Source: DATKZH01 sp964475955
GTDB lineage: Bacteria; Planctomycetota; Planctomycetia; Pirellulales; Thermoguttaceae
Length of the DNA stretch: 48,796 nt
Reading direction: 5' to 3'
Assembly (NCBI GenBank): GCA_964475955.1
Contig: CAYYZY010000041.1
Location: 1-48,796 of the forward strand
Shown here: one piece after another, positions 42,184 through 48,796 of the stretch
Layout of the letters: each line of letters opens with the position of its first letter
How positions within the stretch are numbered: the stretch's first letter is position 1
Notes under the pieces: generated by a model
What the model was told of the DNA's origin: nothing
What the model saw: only the letters and a program-made list of their open reading frames with translations
The model's database searches: none
Position numbers and translations under genes: made by a program

Positions 42184-42704
42184 AGGGCGGTCTCCACCAA
42201 CAGCTTGCGCATGGCGATCAGGCCCCGCCGGCAGTGGCTGAGGACCGTATTCAGGGGACAATCCGTGATCTGGGCAATCTCCGCAAAGCTCAACTCGCCG
42301 TAGTAACGCAGAAGCAGGACCCGCCGCTGCATCGGCGACAAGTGTTCCAGGGCCTCCTCCAAGCGGCTGGCCGCCTCGGCCCGGGCCAGCGCCCCGAAAG
42401 GCTCCGCCGAGCGGCTCGCCGGCTCGATCCGTTTCCAGGTCTCCTCGTCGGGGGTGATCTCCCGTCCCGCCTTGCGCCGCAGATCGCACACCAGCCGATC
42501 GGCGATCCGGAACAGGTACGCCCGGGCGGTGCCCTGCTCGCGATAGCGGCCGCGCGCCTGCCATGCCCGACAGAACACCTCCTGGGCGAGGTCGTCGGCC
42601 ACGTCGGCCCGCCGCACCATCGCCATCAGGTAGCCCCGTACGGCACTTCCATGCTCACGGGCCCACCGGACGAAGCGATCGTGGTCGCTGGCTCGTCGAG
42701 GCAA
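42180..42704 (-). CDS. ECF-type RNA polymerase sigma factor
   Basis: A 174-residue sigma-70 family ECF factor. Region 2 covers about 10-77 ('DVADDLAQEVFCRAWQARGR', 'AYLFRIADRLVCDLRR'). Region 4 covers about 115-170 ('LSPMQRRVLLLRYYGELSFA', then 'LNTVLSHCRRGLIAMRKLL', a helix-turn-helix). It directs transcription in response to a signal passed by its partner. The start is TTG at 42704 with GGGGAG six bases upstream; no ATG or GTG gives a sensible N-terminus, and the open frame to 42863 is spacer. Confidence 0.9.
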   Translation of the reverse strand: MPRRASDHDRFVRWAREHGSAVRGYLMAMVRRADVADDLAQEVFCRAWQARGRYREQGTARAYLFRIADRLVCDLRRKAGREITPDEETWKRIEPASRSAEPFGALARAEAASRLEEALEHLSPMQRRVLLLRYYGELSFAEIAQITDCPLNTVLSHCRRGLIAMRKLLVETAL

Positions 42705-43270
42705 GGAGGACTCCCCTACTGATCGGAACGCAGCCCGGCCGGCATTTATTGCAGATCGCGGTCGATTCCGCGGCCCCCGCCCCTTCAACCGCGGCGGACT
42801 CGCCCGGAAGACGCCACCTCCGTGGCGCGGCGAGGCACCAGAGAGGCACATGATGCCCCCCAAGGGGGCCGTAGACGGGTGAGCAACCGGGGCGGGCGGG
42901 CCGACGCCCCGTCGCTCGCGCTCGCCCGCTCCGCGCTCCCCCTATTTTCTGGAGCGCAAGAACGACCCACGGCCGACTTCGACGTGAAGCGGGGCAAAAC
43001 GCGTCATCACTTTGGGAAATCTGGACACCGCTCCAGGCTGCCCAATCCGGCATGCCGAACCTGCGCTGTCGTACTATGGAACCCCGCCCGGCCACGCGAG
43101 TTCCGCCCCCCCCGGACGGTCCGGCCCCGTGGACGCTCCGCACGAATCCGGCTATCTTGACCCGCGCTGGCACGGATGGATCGAGGCACGCGACCCACGC
43201 GCGTGGTCCCCAAACCGAGGCCCATCCTCCCGTCCCTTCATTCACCAGAAAGCACCCCAAGGAGCCGACC
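42705..43270. other. Divergent spacer with dispersed repeat copy B
   Basis: 566 bases between the divergent sigma factor and sulfatase genes. The stretch 42967-43074 is copy B of the repeat at 1652-1764. The remainder is GC-rich ('ctcgcgctcgcccgctccgc') and has no credible coding frame; the frame in phase with the sulfatase from 43052 lacks a binding site. Promoters of both genes must lie here but none stands out. Confidence 0.5.
42967..43074 (+). repeat. Dispersed repeat, copy B
   Basis: About 108 bases closely match the reverse complement of 1652-1764, with a shared stretch 'gccgacttcgacgtgaagcg' followed by 'gggcaaaacgcgt', then 'ctttgggaaa', 'cgctccaggctgccca' and 'gaacctgcg.tgtcgtac'. 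It lies about 200 bases before the sulfatase start. Confidence 0.75.
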
Positions 43271-44674
43271 ATGAGATCGACGACACCAGGGCGAGGGGCT
43301 TCCCGGCGACGCCGCGTCGCCGCCCGTATCGCGACGGCCGCGCTGCTGTTGGCGTCGCACGCGGGGCGCCTGGCAGCGGCACCCGATGCGCCCCCAAAGC
43401 CGAACGTGCTGATCATCTACACCGACGACCAGGGCACGGTCGACGCCAACTGCTACGGCGCGAACGACCTCGTCACGCCGGCCATCGACCGGCTCGCCCA
43501 GGAGGGCGTTCGCTTCACCCAGATGTACGCCCCGTCGGCGATCTGCTCCGCCTCGCGCGCCGGCCTGATGACCGGGCGCATTCCGCCGCGTGCCGGCGTT
43601 CCGGGCAACTGCCCCTCCATGGAGGGCAAGCCCGGTATGCCCACCGAAGAAGTGACCGTCGCCGAGATGCTGAAAGCGGCCGGCTACGCGACCGGCCACG
43701 TGGGTAAATGGCACCTGGGCTACACGCCCGACACCATGCCCAACGGCCAGGGATTCGACTACTCGTTCGGCCACATGGGCGGGTGCATCGACAACTACTC
43801 GCACTTCTTCTACTGGGCCGGGCCCAACCGGCACGACCTGTGGCGAAACGGCGAGGAGGTCTGGAAAGACGGCCGCTTCTTCATGGACCTGATGGTCGAA
43901 GAGTGCCACGCCTTCCTGGAGAAGCACCGCGACCGGCCCTTCTTCCTCTACTGGGCCAACAACGTGCCCCACTACCCGCTCCAGGGCACCGAAAAGTGGC
44001 GCAAGACGTACGAAGACCTCCCGTCGCCGCGCAACAAGTACGCCGCGTTCCTCTCCACGCTCGACGAGCGGATCGGCCGGGTGCTCGACAAGCTCGACGA
44101 GTTGGGCCTCCGCGACCGCACGCTGGTCATCTTCCAGTCGGACCACGGCCATTCGACCGAGGAACGCACTTTCGGCGGAGGCGGCAGCGCCGGGCCCTAC
44201 CGCGGCGCCAAGGCCTGCCTTTTCGAGGGCGGGATCCGGATCCCGTCGATCGTCTCGCTTCCCGGCACGATCCCCGAGGGCGAGGTCCGCGGCCAGATGG
44301 CCTCCGGCTGCGATTGGCTTCCCACCATCGCCGAACTGTGCGACGTGCCCCTGCCCGGCGTGAAGCTCGACGGCAAGAGCCTCGTGCCCGTCATCATGTC
44401 GAGCGAGGCGCCCACGCCGCACGACACGTTCTACTGGCAGCTCGGCCGCGGTCGGCGGGCCCAATGGGTGGTGCGCGAAGGCCCGTGGAAACTGTTGGGC
44501 AACCCCCGCGACACGAGCAACAAGGCCCCGCTCACCCAAGACGACCGGCGGTTCCTCTGCAACCTGGAGGAAGACGTCACCGAGATGAAGAACCTAGCCG
44601 AAGAGCACCCCGACGTGCTCGAGCGACTCAGCCGTTTGCAGGAGGAGTACGCCGCCGACGTCGAGCCGGAGTGA
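43271..44674 (+). CDS. Secreted type I sulfatase (formylglycine type)
   Basis: A 467-residue arylsulfatase-family enzyme, which removes sulfate esters from carbohydrates or other substrates. An N-terminal basic/hydrophobic signal ends near 'RLAAAP'. Calcium-site aspartates D52 and D53 stand in 'IIYTDDQG', and the motif CSASR at 92-96 is the formylglycine site (Cys type, needing the FGE modifier). 'HVGKWHLG', 'WANNVPHYPL' and 'FQSDHGHSTEE' supply further active-site residues. ATG at 43271 follows 'aaggagccgacc'. Planctomycetes carry many such genes; the target sulfated glycan is unknown. Confidence 0.93.
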   Translation: MRSTTPGRGASRRRRVAARIATAALLLASHAGRLAAAPDAPPKPNVLIIYTDDQGTVDANCYGANDLVTPAIDRLAQEGVRFTQMYAPSAICSASRAGLMTGRIPPRAGVPGNCPSMEGKPGMPTEEVTVAEMLKAAGYATGHVGKWHLGYTPDTMPNGQGFDYSFGHMGGCIDNYSHFFYWAGPNRHDLWRNGEEVWKDGRFFMDLMVEECHAFLEKHRDRPFFLYWANNVPHYPLQGTEKWRKTYEDLPSPRNKYAAFLSTLDERIGRVLDKLDELGLRDRTLVIFQSDHGHSTEERTFGGGGSAGPYRGAKACLFEGGIRIPSIVSLPGTIPEGEVRGQMASGCDWLPTIAELCDVPLPGVKLDGKSLVPVIMSSEAPTPHDTFYWQLGRGRRAQWVVREGPWKLLGNPRDTSNKAPLTQDDRRFLCNLEEDVTEMKNLAEEHPDVLERLSRLQEEYAADVEPE

Positions 44675-44738
44675 GCCGGCCGAGTGCAAGCGTCGCGCGA
44701 AACATGGGAAGCGCGCCGAAGCGCAGCGCGCGGCCGGG

Positions 44739-44837
44739 GGCCGACGTGCCGTCGGCCGCTAAACGCAGCCAAGCGACGACAACCCTTTTCGCACCAACAA
44801 CAACGCCCCGTTTAGCCGCCGACGGCACGTCGGCGCC
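44739..44837. repeat. Inverted repeat of the 'gacgtgccgtcggc' family
   Basis: 44739-44765 ('ccgacgtgccgtcggccgct' then 'aaacg') pairs with 44809-44837 ('cgtttagccgccgacggcac' then 'gtcggcgcc') with few mismatches and a 43-base loop. Each arm is itself partly palindromic. Relatives occur at 46077-46105 (one arm) and 48694-48796 (both arms). Confidence 0.75.
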
Positions 44838-44913
44838 CTCGTCACAATCAGCTTCCCGGTCACCGTCGAACCATTTCGCAAACACGACAACGCCTTCGCA
44901 CAAGGAGTGCCGC

Positions 44914-45678
44914 ATGGACTACCGTCGCATCATCCCCTGCCTCGACGTCAAGGACGGCCGGCTGGTCAAGGGCGTCAACTTCGTCAACCTCCGCGACGTG
45001 GGCGACCCGGCGGCCGCCGGCGCCGCGTACAGCGAGGCGGGGGCCGACGAGCTGGTGTTCCTCGACATCACCGCCACGCTCGAAAACCGCCCGACGATGC
45101 GCGACGCCGTGCGGCGCACCGTTGAAGGGATCTCGATCCCGCTCACCGTCGGCGGGGGCATCGGCAGCCTCGAAGACGTCGAGGCGCTGGTGGACCTCGG
45201 CGTATCGAAGGTCTCGATCAACACGGCGGCCGTGCGCCGCGCCGGATTCGTCGAAGAAGCGGCCAAGCGATTCGGCTCCGAGCGGATCACCGTCGCCATC
45301 GACACGCGCCAAAACGACTCGCTCCCCTCGGGCTTCGAGGTCGTCGTGCGCGGCGGCACCGAGGGGGCCGGGATCGACGCCGTCGAGTGGGCCCGAAAGG
45401 TCGAATCGCTCGGCGCCGGCGCCATCCTGCCCACCAGCATGGACGCCGACGGCATGCAGACCGGGTACGATATCCCCATGACCCGCGCCATCGCCGACGC
45501 GGTGAACGTGCCGGTGATCGCCTCGGGCGGGGCGGGCGCCCTGGAGCACCTCTACGAGGCGATCGCCGAGGCCCACGCCGACGCGGTCCTGGTCGCGTCG
45601 ATCGCCCACTTCGGCACGTTCACCATCGCCCAGATGAAAGAGTACCTCCAGTCGCGCGGCGTCCCCGTGCGGCTGTAG
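44914..45678 (+). CDS. hisF: Imidazole glycerol phosphate synthase subunit HisF
   Basis: A 254-residue TIM barrel that uses ammonia from HisH to turn PRFAR into IGP and AICAR in histidine synthesis. Family segments: 'RIIPCLDVKDGRLVKGVNF' (catalytic Asp near residue 11), 'DELVFLDITAT', 'IPLTVGGGIGSLEDVEALV' , 'VSINTAAV', 'GAGAILPTSMDADGMQTGYD' (second catalytic Asp) and 'VIASGGAGALEHL'. ATG at 44914 follows 'caaggagtgccgc'. hisH is not adjacent. The gene is preceded by an inverted repeat. Confidence 0.97.
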   Translation: MDYRRIIPCLDVKDGRLVKGVNFVNLRDVGDPAAAGAAYSEAGADELVFLDITATLENRPTMRDAVRRTVEGISIPLTVGGGIGSLEDVEALVDLGVSKVSINTAAVRRAGFVEEAAKRFGSERITVAIDTRQNDSLPSGFEVVVRGGTEGAGIDAVEWARKVESLGAGAILPTSMDADGMQTGYDIPMTRAIADAVNVPVIASGGAGALEHLYEAIAEAHADAVLVASIAHFGTFTIAQMKEYLQSRGVPVRL

Positions 45679-45710
45679 CGCCCTGTCGAGTGCGAAAGGG
45701 GGCCGGCAAG

Positions 45711-45919
45711 ATGATCCCGAAGTTCCGCGTCGAACACGGCGACGTCACCGAGGTGCCGTCGGGGGCAAAGGCATCCTGGTGATTTTCGTCGCCCGCGACG
45801 GCGAGGAGCCGCACTTCGACGTCCATGTGCACCGCCGCCTCTACTATCGGACCATCAAGCAGTTGGCGTCGAACCCCGGCGCGCTGATGCGCGGCCTGCT
45901 CGGGCCGGGCGAGTCATGA
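45711..45919 (+). pseudogene. Small frameshifted ORF after hisF
   Basis: ATG at 45711 reads MIPKFRVEHGDVTEVPSG, then reaches a stop at 45778-45783. If one base is added in the G-run at about 45759-45763, the frame continues as 'GKGILVIFVARDGEEPHFDV' and 'HVHRRLYYRTIKQLASNPGA' to a TGA at 45917-45919. That gives about 69 residues with natural composition on both sides of the break. It is either a real frameshift, an assembly or sequencing error in a homopolymer, or a slippage site. No family is recognised. Confidence 0.6.
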
Positions 45920-45940
45920 ACGTCGTGGAGGACCCATTCG

Positions 45941-46042
45941 ATGACTGAAAGACTCCCCCGCTCCCAAGGTCCCCGCCACGCGGTCCGCGCTATCGTAGCC
46001 CTGGCAATCGGGGCCTGCCTCGCGCGCGCCCCCGAAGGCTGA
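45941..46042 (+). pseudogene. Remnant of a secreted protein gene
   Basis: ATG at 45941 has a strong binding site (GTGGAGGA, eight bases away) and encodes MTERLPRSQGPRHAVRAIVA followed by LAIGACLARAPEG, a signal-peptide-like start of 33 residues before a TGA. One base shift would carry on as 'PKAEPNADKAAPRRER' directly into the repeat arm at 46077-46105. It looks like a gene cut short by a frameshift and by the repeat. It could instead be a true short peptide; evidence is thin. Confidence 0.4.
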
Positions 46043-46076
46043 GCCCAACGCCGACAAAGCGGCCCCCCGCCGAGAA

Positions 46077-46105
46077 CGTTTAGCCGCCGACGGCACGTCG
46101 GCGCC
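46077..46105 (+). repeat. Single arm of the 'gacgtgccgtcggc' repeat
   Basis: This 29-base stretch is identical to 44809-44837 (beginning CGTTTAGCCGCCGACGGCAC). It lies at the broken end of the small secreted ORF and just before the convergent DUF2617-like gene. Confidence 0.7.
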
Positions 46106-46128
46106 CCGCGATCATCGCGAACCCCCGA

Positions 46129-46680
46129 TCAGGGAATCTCGATCAGCGACTGGCTCTTGACGACGGCGTAATCGTCGGGAAAGGTGTGAAAGGCCTGGAT
46201 CATCAGGCTGCGGCTGCGGGACTGGACGTTGACGTAGCTGATGGCTCCCAGCGACATGCGCCCGCTGGAGTCGAACTTGTGAAACATCCCCTGCCGCTCG
46301 CCGTCGCGCGAGAGTTCTTCCTGGTAGGTCCAAAACACCTCGGGCTCGACGGGCTCGAGCTGGAAGCCGACGGAGTAGGTCACGCCGCCGCGGCACTCTA
46401 CGCGATCGTGCCGTTCGCCCTTGAGCCGATACGACATCAGGCGCCGTCGCTCGGGCAGCGGGGGCCGGGCCGATGTGACCACTTCGGTCAACGTCAGGCC
46501 CGCGTAACGCCAGGTCATCACGTGCCCCGTGCTGGTGATGTCGATCTTGGCCTGGTATCCGCCGCGGCTGACCCTGCGCGACGTGTAGACCTCGAAGAGT
46601 TCCGGGTGCAGAGGGCGCCCGTACAAGCGGAAGACGAGTTCCGCGATCTTCGGTCGAACGGTGAGTCGGTCGATAGGCAC
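46129..46680 (-). CDS. DUF2617-like protein
   Basis: A 183-residue soluble protein resembling DUF2617, a beta-rich family seen in planctomycetes and actinobacteria with no known function. Recognisable parts are 'LVFRLYGRPLHPELFEVYTS', 'SRGGYQAKIDITSTGHVMTW', 'RLMSYRLKGERHDRVECRGG' and 'SLMIQAFHTFPDDYAVVKSQ'. Start is GTG at 46680 with GAAGGAG eight bases upstream. A near-consensus promoter stands 65-93 bases before it, so it is transcribed alone. Family naming is from memory. Confidence 0.75.
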   Translation of the reverse strand: MPIDRLTVRPKIAELVFRLYGRPLHPELFEVYTSRRVSRGGYQAKIDITSTGHVMTWRYAGLTLTEVVTSARPPLPERRRLMSYRLKGERHDRVECRGGVTYSVGFQLEPVEPEVFWTYQEELSRDGERQGMFHKFDSSGRMSLGAISYVNVQSRSRSLMIQAFHTFPDDYAVVKSQSLIEIP

Positions 46681-46744
46681 GTCAGTGACTCCTTCCTCTT
46701 CTCGAATATACCCGATCGACGACCATCAGTCACGCACGAGGCCC

Positions 46745-46773
46745 ATTATAGGCATTGTGTCCGATCTGTACAA
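46745..46773 (-). promoter_or_regulatory. Sigma-70 promoter for the DUF2617-like gene
   Basis: On the minus strand TTGTAC (46773-46768) and a perfect TATAAT (46750-46745) are 17 bases apart, about 65 bases before the GTG start at 46680. This is the best promoter match I found in the window. Confidence 0.65.
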
Positions 46774-46944
46774 ACGGGCTTTCCGCGCTTCGAGAAATCG
46801 TACCAACCGGGGACTTGACAAACCCCGCGCCGCCGTTCAGAAAGGCGACGTGCCCGCACCGAAGGCGGCATTTGGCACGAGGAGACGATGGGCGACGTGC
46901 GCGCATCGACGGTCGAGCCGTTGCGCGCCCGAGAGTTCGCCCGA

Positions 46945-47718
46945 TCAGAACAGCCCCACCAGGATATCGTACCCGGCGTGGGTGCCGGCCGCGATGCCGA
47001 AGCCCCGGCAGACGAACAGCAGGCTGAAGAAGACGCCGGCCAGGAAGCGAAACGTGGCGGTGAACCAGAAGCCGATCTCGGCCAGCCGAACCGCTTCGCC
47101 GTGTCCTCCCAAATAGTGGGCCGCGGCGAACAGCAGGCTGGTCGCCAGAATGGCACACGAGATGCTCACTCGGCGGCTCGCCCCGAGCCGTTGTAGTGTC
47201 CACCCCAACCCGGGGAGCAGCATCAACCGGAACAGCAGTTCCTCGTAGACCCCGGCTCCCAGGTACCCGACGGCCTGCTGCGTCGCGCGCGAGGGGTCGA
47301 GGGCGGCAACCGGCGCCTCGCCCAGGGGGCCTGCCACGGCCTCAAACAGGGCCCCCTGCAATTGCATGATCAGGCACAGTCCAAGTGCCAGGAAAATGCA
47401 CTCGGCCAGCATCCCGGAGAGGATCCCGCTGGTCAGGCGCCACGGATGGTGCGTCGTATGGTGCCAGCTCAACAGGATGGCGACCGTAAGTGCGGGCAGC
47501 AAAAGGTATTGGCCAAAGCCGGCGCATCGCAACAGCTCGCGGAGCCAGGCATCGGCCCCGTTGCGGACCGACTCGGGGCCCAGCATCAGAACGCCCAATT
47601 CGTACACCACCAGAAGCGGTGCAATGAACGCCAGGCTGGTCATCGGCCGGGCCGACTCGGCCCAATACCCGGCCGGCAACCCGACCTTCGCAGTCTCGCA
47701 GTCGCAAGCCGAAGCCAT
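46945..47718 (-). CDS. CPBP/CAAX-type intramembrane metalloprotease
   Basis: A 257-residue membrane protein with about seven hydrophobic segments. The family's catalytic motif EExxxR is present as 'YEELLFRLMLLPG' at about residue 158, with the following histidine in 'LLFAAAHYLGG' and the last motif 'GTHAGYDILVGLF' (usual HxxxN/D). The N-terminal 25 residues are hydrophilic. Substrates are unknown; relatives act as proteases or self-immunity factors. It stands alone on its strand. Confidence 0.85.
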   Translation of the reverse strand: MASACDCETAKVGLPAGYWAESARPMTSLAFIAPLLVVYELGVLMLGPESVRNGADAWLRELLRCAGFGQYLLLPALTVAILLSWHHTTHHPWRLTSGILSGMLAECIFLALGLCLIMQLQGALFEAVAGPLGEAPVAALDPSRATQQAVGYLGAGVYEELLFRLMLLPGLGWTLQRLGASRRVSISCAILATSLLFAAAHYLGGHGEAVRLAEIGFWFTATFRFLAGVFFSLLFVCRGFGIAAGTHAGYDILVGLF

Positions 47719-47834
47719 GGAAAATGCGCGGTACCTGGCAAGAGACGCAGTATAGACAAAGTGGCCCCTTGCTCATCTTCGACTCCCACCCCCGCTCAGC
47801 TTGAGACATGCCCCCTGGCGGAAACCAGCCCAGT

Positions 47835-47863
47835 TTGGGAGACTCAGGAAGAATCGTCATAAT
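47835..47863 (+). promoter_or_regulatory. Possible promoter for the endonuclease III-like gene
   Basis: TTGGGA (47835-47840) and CATAAT (47858-47863) are separated by 17 bases, about 140 bases before the ATG at 48001. The match is moderate, and an overlapping TAATAG is an alternative -10. Confidence 0.35.
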
Positions 47864-48000
47864 AGTGTGATCTGAAAAGCAGGGCAAAGATCGCAGGATG
47901 CGCATTCTGTGCATCTCCGGCAGTCGGTCGTTTGGCACGTCGGCCGGCAGGTCGACTCCGGCAGGCACGTCCCCAGGAACAACCGCCCGAACGGAATCCC

Positions 48001-48669
48001 ATGACCGCCACACTCGCAGAAGTCTACGAGCGGCTTCTCGCCGCGTTCGGTCCGCAGCGCTGGTGGCCGGGCGAGTCGCCGTTCGAGGTGCTCGTCGGCG
48101 CCGTGCTGACGCAGAACACGTCGTGGCAGAACGTGGCCAAGGCGATCGGCCGTCTCAAGGAAGCGGAACTGTTGGAGCCCCACGCCTTGTACGGGCTAAC
48201 CGACGAAGAGCTCGAGGAGCTGATTCGGCCGGCCGGCTATTTTCGCGTCAAGGCCCGGAGGCTCCGCAACCTCCTGGAGCTGGTCGTGACGCGCTACGGC
48301 GGCTCGCTCGACGCCATGTTCGCCAGCGACCTCGATTCGCTGCGCGAGCAGTTGCTCGGCGTCAACGGCATCGGACCCGAGACGGCCGATTCGATTCTTC
48401 TCTACGCAGGCGGGGTGCCGACGTTCGTGGTCGACGCGTACACGCATCGCGTGCTGGCCCGGCACGGGTGGATCGAGTTCGAAGCCGACTACCACACCAT
48501 CAAAGACCACTTCGAGAGCGGGCTGGAGCGCGATGCGGCGCTGTTCAACGAGTACCATGCGCTGCTGGTCCGGCTCGGGAAGCTCCACTGCCGAAAGAAG
48601 CCGAAGTGCGAGGGCTGCCCGTTGGCCGACCTGCTCCCCGATGGCGGGCCGTTGAAGCCGGAGGATTGA
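48001..48669 (+). CDS. Endonuclease III-like HhH-GPD DNA glycosylase
   Basis: A 222-residue base-excision repair glycosylase. The helix-hairpin-helix is 'LLGVNGIGPETADSILLYAG', and the catalytic aspartate stands in 'TFVVDAYTHRVLARHGW'. The C-terminal cysteine loop 'HCRKKPKCEGCPLADL' shows only three cysteines, not the four of standard endonuclease III, so a complete [4Fe-4S] cluster is uncertain. A tyrosine ('LLYAGG') replaces the HhH-adjacent lysine region seen in bifunctional enzymes, so it may be a monofunctional MagIII-like alkyl-base glycosylase. ATG at 48001 has a weak binding site ('ggaatccc'). Confidence 0.88.
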   Translation: MTATLAEVYERLLAAFGPQRWWPGESPFEVLVGAVLTQNTSWQNVAKAIGRLKEAELLEPHALYGLTDEELEELIRPAGYFRVKARRLRNLLELVVTRYGGSLDAMFASDLDSLREQLLGVNGIGPETADSILLYAGGVPTFVVDAYTHRVLARHGWIEFEADYHTIKDHFESGLERDAALFNEYHALLVRLGKLHCRKKPKCEGCPLADLLPDGGPLKPED

Positions 48670-48693
48670 GCTGCTCGCGACGCGCGACGCGGT

Positions 48694-48796
48694 GGGCCGC
48701 CGTGCCGGCGGCCGCTAAACTGGGGGTGCAAGCGGGACCCTTTCGGGTTGGTGTGGCTGGTGAGAAATGCGGGTTAGCGGTCGCCGGCACGGCGAC
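48694..48796. repeat. Inverted repeat of the 'gacgtgccgtcggc' family at window end
   Basis: 48694-48720 ('gccgccgtgccggcggccgc' then 'taaac') pairs with 48773-48796 ('gttagcggtcgccggcacgg' then 'cgac'). It has the same layout as 44739-44837, and again lies just after a gene end. The right arm may run past the window. Confidence 0.65.

Noticed and set aside
1..48796. CRISPR array, tRNA, rRNA, integrase or complete IS element
   Set aside because: No regularly spaced direct repeats, tRNA cloverleaf, rRNA segment or transposase/integrase gene was seen; the mobile signals are limited to short inverted repeats.

Overview
The window is high-GC bacterial DNA that looks like a non-anammox planctomycete, probably Pirellulales-like. 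The pointers are an FGly-type sulfatase, a DUF1080-containing secreted hydrolase, a zinc-ribbon/leucine-rich-repeat membrane protein with the typical 'RFQFSLKSML' segment, a DUF2617-like protein, an ECF sigma/membrane-protein pair, many GTG/TTG starts, and intergenic spaces filled with dispersed inverted repeats. This assignment is inference; the window has no rRNA.

Layout. Positions 1-3478 hold the end of an unknown gene, a membrane LRR protein (minus), and a translationally coupled pair of a small membrane protein and a radical SAM/SPASM protein (plus). Positions 3704-5782 hold a minus-strand group: DUF3786-like protein, a one-helix membrane protein, and a zinc-ribbon protein with a degenerate HD-like domain. 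After a 762-bp space with a good promoter (TTGACG-N17-TATTTT at 6217-6245) comes the main feature: an 18-kb plus-strand cluster (6545-24441) for the carbonyl branch of the bacterial Wood-Ljungdahl pathway. Its order is cooC, cooS, a four-cluster CooF-like ferredoxin, a [2Fe-2S] thioredoxin-like ferredoxin, a PAS protein, a SpoIIE-type phosphatase, NuoE-, NuoF- and NuoG(N-terminal)-like subunits, acsB, acsC, the corrinoid reductive activator, acsF, acsD and acsE.

How the genes work together. CooC and AcsF are nickel/maturation ATPases for CODH and ACS. CooS reduces CO2 to CO or runs the reverse reaction. AcsE moves methyl from methyl-tetrahydrofolate to the corrinoid protein AcsCD, the ASKHA protein re-reduces inactive Co(II) corrinoid, and AcsB joins methyl, CO and CoA into acetyl-CoA. 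The middle block (9533-15466) is a ferredoxin/NAD(P)H electron-transfer module. It resembles that of trimeric electron-bifurcating [FeFe]-hydrogenases, including the PAS and SpoIIE accessory genes, but no hydrogenase H-cluster domain is present. It therefore probably couples CODH or a distant enzyme such as formate dehydrogenase to NAD(P)H. The methyl branch (fhs, folD, metF) is not in this window.

The rest (24693-48796) is ordinary planctomycete chromosome: a DUF4139-like lipoprotein; a DUF1080/metal-hydrolase fusion (minus); fluoride exporter crcB with a DUF190 partner (minus); a minus-strand group of polyol-type dehydrogenase, sugar porter, UroD-family protein and Na+/solute symporter; a large secreted protein; an amino-acid permease; an ECF sigma/anti-sigma-like pair and a secreted Gly/Pro-rich protein; a sulfatase; hisF; two damaged small ORFs; a DUF2617-like protein; a CPBP protease; and an endonuclease III-like glycosylase. 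Several families of long inverted repeats lie between these genes.
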